DNA of 17,005 nucleotides, from the NCBI GenBank assembly GCA_016789485.1, contig JAEURE010000023.1:1-17005 (forward strand), written 5' to 3'. A program made the position numbers and the translations under genes. Positions 1 to 6,454 of this stretch are shown piece after piece. This DNA is from Anaerolineales bacterium. GTDB taxonomy: Bacteria; Chloroflexota; Anaerolineae; Anaerolineales; Villigracilaceae. The notes beneath the pieces are model-generated. The model ran no database searches. It saw nothing but the letters and a program-made list of their open reading frames with translations, and was not told the DNA's origin. How positions within the stretch are numbered: the stretch's first letter is position 1; every line of letters starts with the position of its first letter.

Positions 1-1662
1 GGCGTTGTCACCAATGACCGTGTAATTGATGCGCTGCTCGGAGCCGACCATGCCCACAAAGACCTCTCCCGAGTTGATGCCAATTCCCATCTCTATTGAA
101 CTGGGACGCCCTTCTTTTGCCCATTGATCCTTGAGTTCTGTTAGTGCTTTGCGCATATCCAGCGAGGCTCGTAAGGCGCGGACGGCGTGATCTTTGAACG
201 GAACAGGCTCGCCAAAGAATGCAATGATGGCATCGCCTTCGTACTTGTCCACGGTGCCGCCGTGCTTGTAGATGACTTTGGACATGGCTTCGAGGTACGG
301 GTTCAATAGTGCAACCACTTCTTCTGGAGAAAGTTTTTCAGAAAGGGTGGTAAAGCCGCGAATATCCGAGAAGATGATGCTGATATCTGAGCGTTTGTTC
401 AGCGAGGATAGATCCTGAGTGGACATCATCTGATCCACCATTTCAGGAGAGATGAAGCGGCTGAACAAATTACGCACGCGCCGCTTTTCAAGTTCCTGTG
501 AAACAGCCTGCTCAAGCGTGGGAAGGACAACTCCCAGAAACAGCATGGTCTGCGGCACCACGACAGGCAAAACGTATCTCTGGCGGATGAAGATAATGAA
601 CCCTATAGCCAAATATCCAGCCATGCTGGCGAGTAGTAAGCTGACGGTCAATGAGGGGCGTTTTGAAAAGGAGATCAAATATGCGAGAAGCGCTGCTGCA
701 ATGGTGATGAGTAAAGCCAGCCATGCCGGAGCTTTCGTGATGTATTTCCCGTTGATCAGCGTGTCAATTGTGCTTGCGATGATTTCCACTCCAGAAGTGG
801 GAATCTGGGTTGAAAAAGGAGTTGGGTAAATATCTTGTAATGTGACTGTGGTTGCGCCGATTAAAACGATCTTGCCGCGGAAGGCATCCGGGTTCTGTTC
901 AAGGACATCGCCGAGAACCACGCTATAGGCTGGGTAGGTGGGATACGAACCAGCAGGACCTGAAAAATTAACCAGCAGCTGCCCCGCATTTAATGGCACA
1001 GTTTGACCATTAAATTTCATGCTTGTGTCAGTTGCGCTGGATGGAGGCTCAACGCCAAGATACAGCCTTGCCACTTCAAAAGCCCAGTGATAATACGTTT
1101 CGCCGTTATATGAATCAAAAGCCTGCACACTGCGGACAATGGCATCTTCGTCCCGAATAAAGGAGGTGATGCCTGCGCCATCCAACGCTTTGCGGTAGGG
1201 AGTCAACGGCTGCAGCAGGGTGAACGTTGTGAACTGCTTGTCGCCTCTTTTCAGGATTTGCAGGACATTGACGGCTGAGTTACTGCGTCCAAGCGCATCC
1301 GCAAACAATTGATCGTTTTCAACATTCTGATCTGGCTCGAAGAGAAAGATGTCCACGCCGATTACCTTGCCGCCGCCTGCATTGATTTGGTCTACGATTT
1401 CCGCAAAATAGGAGCGCGGCCAGGGCCATTGGAAACCTGTCCAATTAAAGGATTCATCATCGATTGCCACGATGACAATATCTTTTGACGGTGTTTCCTC
1501 GCCGCGCAGACGCATCAGAAGATCGCGTGCTGAGTATTCCATCTGCTCGAAGGGAGTAGTTACATTTGGAAAAAGCCCTGCAATTTGAACAAGCAATAAT
1601 AAAGTTAAAGTTCCTAGGAGAAGTATTACGCGCAGTTTGATAGGCTTTTTCTCTTTTTTCAT
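1..1662 (-). CDS. CHASE2-domain class III adenylate/guanylate cyclase, C-terminus cut by window edge
   Basis: A continuous reading frame of 554 codons runs from ATG at 1662 off the left edge with no stop. An N-terminal membrane helix (about residues 6-28) precedes an extracytoplasmic CHASE2 domain (about 40-305), then three closely packed membrane helices (about 313-333, 340-362, 369-390) and a cytoplasmic class III cyclase domain from about 427. The motif FSDIRGFTTLSEKL carries the first metal aspartate (D433). VDKYEGDAIIAFFGEP carries K473, the purine-specifying position, and the second metal aspartate (D477). The lysine favours ATP as substrate and cAMP as product, by family knowledge. The transition-state Asn/Arg motif should lie just beyond position 1, after INYTVIGDNA. 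An AGGAAG ribosome binding site lies about 8 bases before the ATG. It is last in a three-gene minus-strand group with the FecR and SH3 lipoproteins and probably reads an envelope signal. CHASE2 ligands are unknown. Confidence 0.93.
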   Translation of the reverse strand, partial: MKKEKKPIKLRVILLLGTLTLLLLVQIAGLFPNVTTPFEQMEYSARDLLMRLRGEETPSKDIVIVAIDDESFNWTGFQWPWPRSYFAEIVDQINAGGGKVIGVDIFLFEPDQNVENDQLFADALGRSNSAVNVLQILKRGDKQFTTFTLLQPLTPYRKALDGAGITSFIRDEDAIVRSVQAFDSYNGETYYHWAFEVARLYLGVEPPSSATDTSMKFNGQTVPLNAGQLLVNFSGPAGSYPTYPAYSVVLGDVLEQNPDAFRGKIVLIGATTVTLQDIYPTPFSTQIPTSGVEIIASTIDTLINGKYITKAPAWLALLITIAAALLAYLISFSKRPSLTVSLLLASMAGYLAIGFIIFIRQRYVLPVVVPQTMLFLGVVLPTLEQAVSQELEKRRVRNLFSRFISPEMVDQMMSTQDLSSLNKRSDISIIFSDIRGFTTLSEKLSPEEVVALLNPYLEAMSKVIYKHGGTVDKYEGDAIIAFFGEPVPFKDHAVRALRASLDMRKALTELKDQWAKEGRPSSIEMGIGINSGEVFVGMVGSEQRINYTVIGDNA

Positions 1663-1710
1663 TACTTTTTCTTCCTGTGTTGTTAGTTTGATTACAGGTA
1701 TTAAATTTTT

Positions 1711-1754
1711 ATAGCAGGCAGTTTCCTCCTGTAAAGGAGGAAACTGCCTGCTAT
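1711..1754 (-). repeat. Perfect 20-bp inverted repeat with 4-base loop (intercistronic hairpin)
   Basis: The arms 1711-1730 and 1735-1754 are exact reverse complements with loop GTAA. The hairpin lies 11 bases past the FecR-gene stop and about 50 bases before the cyclase start. On the minus strand it is followed by AAAAATTTAAT, not a T-tract, so it is not a standard intrinsic terminator for the FecR gene. It could stabilise or separate the two messages, or terminate without a U-tract. Each arm includes AGGAGG or its complement. Confidence 0.85.
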
Positions 1755-1765
1755 TTATTAACTAA

Positions 1766-2917
1766 TTACTCAAAGCAGGAATATGGGTCATAACATTCTA
1801 AACTGCATGGATCGCAGGCGGTTGGAGGTTCCGTTGCTTGCGGGTCTGTGTTGGGCTCAGCACTTGGCCGTTGTGTGGGATCGCCCTGCGGCTTTGTAAA
1901 AGTGGAAGATTCTGTTGAGCAAATCTCGTTCCCATCCGCGCCGTAGGAGGTGACGAACCAACTGAAATTCCCGCCGGCGGGCAGAATCTCGATGTATCTC
2001 TCTTCGCTGGTATTGGTGGTCTCAATGACCGCCCGATTTCCATTCTGGTCTACAAAGGTGATGATGTATTTCTCCGCACCGGGCTGGGCTTCCCATTCAA
2101 AATTCACCCTGCCCTGCTTCGGCAGGCTGGCTCCCGCTGCAGGCTCAATGATCTTAAAGCAGGCGCTGCTCGCATCCGCCGAAGCAGTAGCGGTTACCAA
2201 TGATGGTGTGGCGGTTGGCGCTTCTGTGGGCTGCGCCAATGCTGTGACGGTTGCCATGGCTTGTTCGTACAGTTCCTTGGCTTCGGGATTTTCATCCAGC
2301 CATTCCTGGAATTCAGCGGGCATCATTGGCTCAACGTTCGGAGCAGTCCAATTTCCCGTCACCGGATCGCGATGATACAGAATGGCTCTTTCTCCATTGG
2401 AGAAATTCACCGTACCCGCAGGGTTGCTCACGGAACAGTTGCCTTCGAGACAGGTGACGTAAATGTCCATCGTCTCAGGATCAACTTCCACCTTCATATA
2501 AGAGCCGCGCACCGAAGCCACGCCGGAGGGAGTCTCCACATCTGCGCTCCCGCCATTCAGGATGATGAAAATCTTTCCGAGGTCAAGCTTGATCTTGGTG
2601 GCGAGGCCGCCTTCCACTTCTTCATTTGACGTTAGTGTAAAGATCGAAGATGGCGTCACACGGATGATCGTCCCCGAGGAAAGGTCAAGGCGAACGCGGC
2701 CATCATCGCCGGTTTGAATTTGCCCATTGGCTTGCAGCACTGTCCCAGGTGAAGCAGGCGCGAAGGCATCGTCGGCGGCCTGTTTTGCGTTAACTGTTCC
2801 TGAAAGCTCGCTCAATGCCGCAGATAACGGCGATGTTGGCGCTTCCTGCTGCTGGCAGCTGGCAGCAAACACGATCAACACAAGTGCCGTTAAAAGTAAG
2901 ATCAATTTTCTATTCAT
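1766..2917 (-). CDS. FecR-domain lipoprotein with C-terminal beta-sandwich and Cys-rich tail
   Basis: The ATG at 2917 is preferred over the in-frame ATG at 2929 because GGAG (2924-2927) sits 6 bases before it and it gives a clean lipoprotein signal peptide, MNRKLILLLTALVLIVFAAS followed by C21. The product is 383 residues. Residues about 35-173 form a FecR-like domain with typical elements: GQIQTGDDGRVRLDLSSGT, then VETPSGVASVRGSYMKVEV, then a final glycine-rich stretch ending NGERAIL. A Pro/Thr linker (about 218-235) leads to a fibronectin-like domain (about 242-343, with FEWEAQPGAEKYIITF), and a second linker leads to a tail with C368, C371, C375 and C381. FecR domains transmit signals at the outer membrane face in iron systems; in this phylum they occur in many envelope proteins, so no iron role is implied. 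It lies between the SH3 lipoprotein and the cyclase, probably in one operon. The domain call is firm; its ligand is unknown. Confidence 0.88.
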   Translation of the reverse strand: MNRKLILLLTALVLIVFAASCQQQEAPTSPLSAALSELSGTVNAKQAADDAFAPASPGTVLQANGQIQTGDDGRVRLDLSSGTIIRVTPSSIFTLTSNEEVEGGLATKIKLDLGKIFIILNGGSADVETPSGVASVRGSYMKVEVDPETMDIYVTCLEGNCSVSNPAGTVNFSNGERAILYHRDPVTGNWTAPNVEPMMPAEFQEWLDENPEAKELYEQAMATVTALAQPTEAPTATPSLVTATASADASSACFKIIEPAAGASLPKQGRVNFEWEAQPGAEKYIITFVDQNGNRAVIETTNTSEERYIEILPAGGNFSWFVTSYGADGNEICSTESSTFTKPQGDPTQRPSAEPNTDPQATEPPTACDPCSLECYDPYSCFE

Positions 2918-2968
2918 TTGCTTCTCCATTAGTTGATAAATACTGTACCACGATATTTTTGAAGACGG

Positions 2969-4048
2969 TCATTTTATGCTTTCCATGACGAGTGTGTAAT
3001 TTGTCAGGTTGGTTATGCTTGCATCTGCTTCCGATAGTCGCAGGAGATGGGATTGATTCGCGGGGACATTCAGAAAGTGTGTCTGCGAACAAGCCAGCAG
3101 GAATTTCTCGATCACTTCTGTGCCATCTTGTAATTCTACTTGCAAGGTTCCGTTTGAGCAAAATAATTGGATTGCAATACTCCCATTATAAGATGCGAAT
3201 TCGATCCAATCTTCAGTATCACCGTTCGGCGCCGAGACGCTGCCATTGACTCGGGCAGAGCGTGCTCCCTGCGGCGAAAAAAATATCCTTGCCAGCGGCG
3301 CTTCCATTGAGTCTCCATCTGTCATTGCTGACAAGGAACTATTGGTTTGGACGGCCGGAGTGGTTGCGGCGATCTCCGCCGTTGGAGTGGCACCTGCGAC
3401 CACTGGCAGAGAGTCTGTATTTTCCACTCGTAGAAATTCGAGCGCCGCCCAGCCTGTTCCATTTGCTGAATTCGCAAATTCGATCTGCATCCACGCGCCG
3501 CTTTCATCTTTTCCCAAGATAAAAACAACATCGTTTGGATTAAGCTCTCCGAGCGTGTCGAATGTTGTGCCCGGTCCGCTGCGCACGTTTATTTTTTGGA
3601 TGACAAATCCGCTCACCCCGCTACCACTGCCTGATACAGATTCAATGACAGGGATCTCCGCCCCGGCATTCACCTGAACGTATTCCGCTCGAATCCAACC
3701 TGTGCCGTTCGGCGCACCCGCGAAAATGATCTGGTACCAGCTTGTGCTGGAATCCCGCCCAATGATCTGCACTTTAGAGAATTGCGCAATGCTTCCGAGG
3801 TTGCTGCTGGCTGTGGACGTTTCCGCCCGCACATTGACCTGGGTGGTGGTTACCCCTTCAATTGGGGCAATGGTTGGAACTGGCGTTGGCGGAAGCGGTG
3901 TGTGAGTTGGCAGGGGAATTGCCGTGGCTGGCAATGTGGCGGTGACGAAGATCGGAGTGGAAACTGCGTTTTCGCTGGCGATATGCACGTCACAGCCTGC
4001 GAGAAAAACGAGAGATGAAAACAGAAGAACAGTAGTGGAATAACGCAC
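2969..4048 (-). CDS. Lipoprotein with two bacterial SH3 domains
   Basis: A 359-residue protein starting at GTG 4048. The signal peptide ends in the lipobox LAGC (C19), followed by a Pro/Thr linker (about 31-64). Two SH3_3-type domains follow, at about 67-127 and 148-208, each with the NVR...(S/T)..F..LG core and a GTGW motif near the end. A low-complexity linker leads to a C-terminal beta-rich domain (about 252-359) with two cysteines. Bacterial SH3 domains commonly bind peptidoglycan or other cell-wall material, so this is probably an extracellular wall-binding protein anchored in the cytoplasmic membrane. It heads the minus-strand group with the FecR lipoprotein (51 bases downstream) and the CHASE2 cyclase. 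There is no ribosome binding site before the GTG; instead TACAAT (4055-4060) lies 6 bases upstream, suggesting a leaderless message. The C-terminal domain is not recognised. Confidence 0.88.
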   Translation of the reverse strand: MRYSTTVLLFSSLVFLAGCDVHIASENAVSTPIFVTATLPATAIPLPTHTPLPPTPVPTIAPIEGVTTTQVNVRAETSTASSNLGSIAQFSKVQIIGRDSSTSWYQIIFAGAPNGTGWIRAEYVQVNAGAEIPVIESVSGSGSGVSGFVIQKINVRSGPGTTFDTLGELNPNDVVFILGKDESGAWMQIEFANSANGTGWAALEFLRVENTDSLPVVAGATPTAEIAATTPAVQTNSSLSAMTDGDSMEAPLARIFFSPQGARSARVNGSVSAPNGDTEDWIEFASYNGSIAIQLFCSNGTLQVELQDGTEVIEKFLLACSQTHFLNVPANQSHLLRLSEADASITNLTNYTLVMESIK

Positions 4049-4054
4049 AGGTCT

Positions 4055-4060
4055 ATTGTA
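4055..4060 (-). promoter_or_regulatory. Putative -10 element of the SH3 lipoprotein gene
   Basis: TACAAT on the minus strand matches the sigma-70 -10 consensus at 5 of 6 positions and ends 6 bases before the GTG at 4048, which puts the expected transcription start on the start codon itself. No convincing -35 hexamer is present at 16-18 bases. Inference only. Confidence 0.45.
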
Positions 4061-4105
4061 TCCAAGAATTAAGTGGGGTGAAATGAGATAAACGGGTTGA
4101 AATAA

Positions 4106-4127
4106 AAACCGCCATGATCGGCGGTTT
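4106..4127 (-). terminator. Intrinsic terminator of tRNA-Arg
   Basis: The arms 4106-4113 and 4120-4127 are perfect complements (AAACCGCC/GGCGGTTT) with a 6-base loop. On the minus strand the stem runs into TTTTTATTT. It starts 3 bases after the CCA end of the tRNA, so the tRNA is probably a single-gene transcript. Confidence 0.85.
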
Positions 4128-4130
4128 GTC

Positions 4131-4205
4131 TGGCACCCCCACGCAGACTCGAACTGCGCTCTTCAGCTCCGGAGGCTGACGCTCTGTCCACTGAGCTATG
4201 GGGGC
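4131..4205 (-). tRNA. tRNA-Arg (anticodon CCG), CCA encoded
   Basis: A complete 75-base cloverleaf is read on the minus strand. The acceptor stem GCCCCCA/TGGGGGT has a G-T first pair. The D arm is GCTC-AGTGGACA-GAGC. The anticodon arm is TCAGC-CTCCGGA-GCTGA, giving anticodon CCG, which reads the CGG arginine codon. A 4-base variable loop is followed by the T arm CGCAG-TTCGAGT-CTGCG, discriminator G and an encoded CCA. It stands alone between two protein-coding transcription units. Confidence 0.96.
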
Positions 4206-4216
4206 GAACGAACGGA

Positions 4217-4225
4217 ATTTTACCA
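4217..4225 (-). promoter_or_regulatory. Putative extended -10 promoter of tRNA-Arg
   Basis: TGGTAAAAT on the minus strand combines an extended TG element with a 5-of-6 -10 hexamer (TAAAAT), 11 bases before the mature tRNA 5' end. The upstream space is occupied by the PrsW-unit terminator, so a separate promoter here is expected. No good -35 is seen. Confidence 0.4.
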
Positions 4226-4236
4226 TAGGCAAAGAA

Positions 4237-4265
4237 AAAGGCTGATGAAAGAGTCACCAGCCTTT
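4237..4265 (-). terminator. Intrinsic terminator of the radical SAM/PrsW unit
   Basis: The stem AAAGGCTG (4237-4244) pairs with CAGCCTTT (4258-4265); after one mismatch three further pairs extend into the loop. On the minus strand it is followed by TTTTTCTTT. It starts 21 bases past the PrsW stop. Confidence 0.85.
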
Positions 4266-4286
4266 CGGTCTAGAAATGAAGCGATG

Positions 4287-5255
4287 CTAATTTGCCTGCA
4301 GCGCCAGGGCCGCCAAATCCCTGCGCAATGATTCGATGATCGCGGCATTCCCGCCTTCGTCGCCGTATTTTAAGTATTGTTCTTTCTTGTGAGCCAGCTC
4401 GCCGCAGGTGTGATAGAAGCGGGATGTGGCTTTGCCGCTCAAGCCTGCCGTGGTCAACGTCCAGGGAGAAAGCGCTTTTTGGTATTGCGCCTGTGAAATG
4501 ATGCCCGAGTTTACTTCTTCCAGCAATTGCTTTTTGACGATGTTGCGTTCATGGAAGATCAGCCAGACGATGAAGCCGAACATCAATGCCCAGCCGAACC
4601 AGTCGACCAGCGAGCCGATGGCAAGGCCGCCCAATCCGCCGATGAGACCGCCAAGTGTGTTATGAAATGCATGGACGGTGATTGCAATGCCAAGGCCGAC
4701 GAATGGCGCAATGATCTTGATCAAGATGTTCTTGTTGAGTCGGGCAACAGCAAAACCGATGCCTGTAAATGCGGTGAAGAAGGCATGCATCCAGCCAACC
4801 ACAATCACGCGGATGAAGACCAGCAGGAACAAGCCTTCCCAGCCGCCTTCAAGATAACCGTTGCGATAGATGTAGAGGGTGTTTTCGGTGGCGGCGAATC
4901 CCAGTCCTGCCAGCCCGCCATAGATGATGCCGTCCAGAACGGAATCAAATTCCTTGCGGAACAAAAGGAAAACGATGCCCACCGCGAGACCTTTTAATAT
5001 CTCTTCCGCGATCGGCGCCACAATGGATGTGGTTCCAAAATCCGCGGCGGCTTCGGAATTGGTGAAAATATAAATCCCCACGCCAAATAAAGTGTTGATG
5101 ACAAATGCTCCGCCTGCTGCGATCACCACTCCCCAAAAAAATGCCGCGCCTAAAAGTGCCTTGGGCTCCTTTTCATAGCGGTCCAGCCAATACACAAAAG
5201 CCGCGTACAAAAACATGGGAACAAAGCCAAAAAATATGGATACGATCAATGCCAT
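4287..5255 (-). CDS. PrsW-family (M82-like) membrane protease
   Basis: A 322-residue multi-spanning membrane protein with about eight hydrophobic segments in residues 1-235. Hallmarks of the PrsW/CPBP-like membrane protease families are in place: APIAEEILKG with the E84-E85 pair, GFAATEN with E124, WMHAFF with H157, and AITVHAFHN with H195 and H198. These are the residues expected to bind metal inside the membrane. In Bacillus the PrsW family makes the site-1 cut in an anti-sigma factor; no anti-sigma gene is in this window, so the substrate is unknown. The charged C-terminal 80 residues are cytoplasmic and not recognised. GGAGGAG lies 7 bases before the ATG. It follows the TIGR03936 gene by 30 bases and is the last gene before a good terminator, so it is probably cotranscribed with the radical SAM genes. 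Confidence 0.88.
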   Translation of the reverse strand: MALIVSIFFGFVPMFLYAAFVYWLDRYEKEPKALLGAAFFWGVVIAAGGAFVINTLFGVGIYIFTNSEAAADFGTTSIVAPIAEEILKGLAVGIVFLLFRKEFDSVLDGIIYGGLAGLGFAATENTLYIYRNGYLEGGWEGLFLLVFIRVIVVGWMHAFFTAFTGIGFAVARLNKNILIKIIAPFVGLGIAITVHAFHNTLGGLIGGLGGLAIGSLVDWFGWALMFGFIVWLIFHERNIVKKQLLEEVNSGIISQAQYQKALSPWTLTTAGLSGKATSRFYHTCGELAHKKEQYLKYGDEGGNAAIIESLRRDLAALALQAN

Positions 5256-5285
5256 TCTCTTACTCCTCCGGATCTGTAAATTGAT

Positions 5286-5915
5286 TTATTTTTGAAAGAT
5301 CAAACGTGTTCTTTCCACGCGGGTATATTCGGGCAGAATATCCAGCGCATTCAACACTTCTTCAGGGCGGCCAGTGGCTCCATCGCGCGCGGCAAGGGTC
5401 ATGCGCAGCCAGACTTTTCCGCTGGCTTCTGTGACCACGCTTAACATTTCAATGAGCGGACGCAAGTCATAGGTTTTTCCGCGTCGTTCACGGATGACCG
5501 ATTCGGACATCATCAACGCTTCAACTTTGCGCGTCAACTCAGCGCCGTCAATGGGTTCTGTCAAATAGACTTCGTACGCGGCTGAGAGCACCTGCGTTTG
5601 CAACGCGGGTGCGCGTTCGTCCACGCTTTCCACACCGAGCACTTGAATATCGGGCGGTAAACTCTCTTTTAATCGGCTGGAAATATCCTCAACAGGAAAA
5701 TCCTCATTCAGGCGAACATCCAGCACTTCGGCACGGGAGGCAAATCCCAGCGGCAGGGCGGCGGCGAGGCTGATCTTTGGCTGGGGATGAAATCCCTGTG
5801 AATAGCTGATCGGAAGATCGGCTCGGCGCAAGGCGCGTTCCCATAAGCGGTGCAGGTCAAGATGTCCGGTGTATCTCAATGCACCTTGTTTCGAAAAAGT
5901 GATTCTCACTCTCAT
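5286..5915 (-). CDS. TIGR03936 / DUF2344 radical SAM-linked protein
   Basis: A 209-residue protein opening with the typical family signature: MRVRITFSKQGALRYTGHLD (1-20), then SYSQGFHPQPKISLAAALPL (37-56). This family is found fused to, or encoded beside, TIGR03960 radical SAM proteins, and that partner lies just upstream here. Its biochemical role is not established. The ATG at 5915 follows the stop codon of the preceding gene by two bases and has no clear ribosome binding site, so translation is probably coupled to the upstream gene. The family assignment is firm; the function is unknown. Confidence 0.9.
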   Translation of the reverse strand: MRVRITFSKQGALRYTGHLDLHRLWERALRRADLPISYSQGFHPQPKISLAAALPLGFASRAEVLDVRLNEDFPVEDISSRLKESLPPDIQVLGVESVDERAPALQTQVLSAAYEVYLTEPIDGAELTRKVEALMMSESVIRERRGKTYDLRPLIEMLSVVTEASGKVWLRMTLAARDGATGRPEEVLNALDILPEYTRVERTRLIFQK

Positions 5916-5917
5916 TG

Positions 5918-6442
5918 TTATTTTGATTCCGATGCGATTTCTTTGAGCCAGCGGTTGATCTCCGTACTGGTGCGGCGATAAGGCTTGTAGGTATGCTCCG
6001 CAATGCGGTGGAAGAGATCATGGTCAAGGCATTGATTGTAGGTCAATTGCTGGAAGAGATCCACAATGCTCATGTACGTTGCCAGTTCCTGCTCGACGAT
6101 CTCATCCATGCCGATGTTCTTGAATTTATAAATAACCAGGTGATTTGGTTTATCTTTTTCCAACAGGCTCGATTCGTAATCGGGATAACTGTTCCGCTGC
6201 TGAAAATTTTCCAAAGCCGTGAAGGATGTGCTGGGTGCATACGCTTCGCCGTTCACAATTTCTGAAAGGCGGTCGGCAATGAACTGCTCGCGGGAAAGTA
6301 CATCCGCCAACAGATCTTTGATCGACAAGTTGCCAAACACGCCTTTCATTGTCAGGCGGCGTGAGAAACCAACCCTGTTGAGCAGGTTTTCAAACTTGTC
6401 CCGCTCGTACTGCAGGCGTTCGTAAAAGACGATTTTTTCCAT
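5918..6442 (-). CDS. DinB/ClbS-like helical protein
   Basis: A 174-residue, mostly helical protein without signal peptide. Its N-terminal half (LQYERDKFENLLNRV, then GVFGNLSIKDLLADVLSREQ) resembles the ClbS/DfsB branch of the DinB superfamily, in which a first helix is followed by a G.(W/L)S.KD.LAH-type motif. The usual histidine of that motif is a D here (LLADVLSRE). Histidines cluster later in HDLFHRIAEH (H141, H145, H150), so metal binding is possible but the full triad is not evident. DinB-type proteins include thiol transferases and the colibactin-resistance hydrolase ClbS. It lies between the two radical SAM-associated genes, 12 bases after one and 2 bases before the other, so it is very likely cotranscribed. 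The superfamily call is moderate; no function is assigned. Confidence 0.6.
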   Translation of the reverse strand: MEKIVFYERLQYERDKFENLLNRVGFSRRLTMKGVFGNLSIKDLLADVLSREQFIADRLSEIVNGEAYAPSTSFTALENFQQRNSYPDYESSLLEKDKPNHLVIYKFKNIGMDEIVEQELATYMSIVDLFQQLTYNQCLDHDLFHRIAEHTYKPYRRTSTEINRWLKEIASESK

Positions 6443-6454
6443 GATGTTCGGAGA

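Noticed and set aside
1722..1740. AGGAGG in the 1711-1754 hairpin as ribosome binding site of the cyclase
   Set aside because: It lies about 60 bases from the ATG at 1662, which has its own AGGAAG at about 8 bases.
2918..2929. Upstream ATG of the FecR lipoprotein
   Set aside because: The ATG at 2917 has GGAG at the right spacing and gives a normal lipoprotein signal; the upstream ATG contains the ribosome binding site within its own codons.
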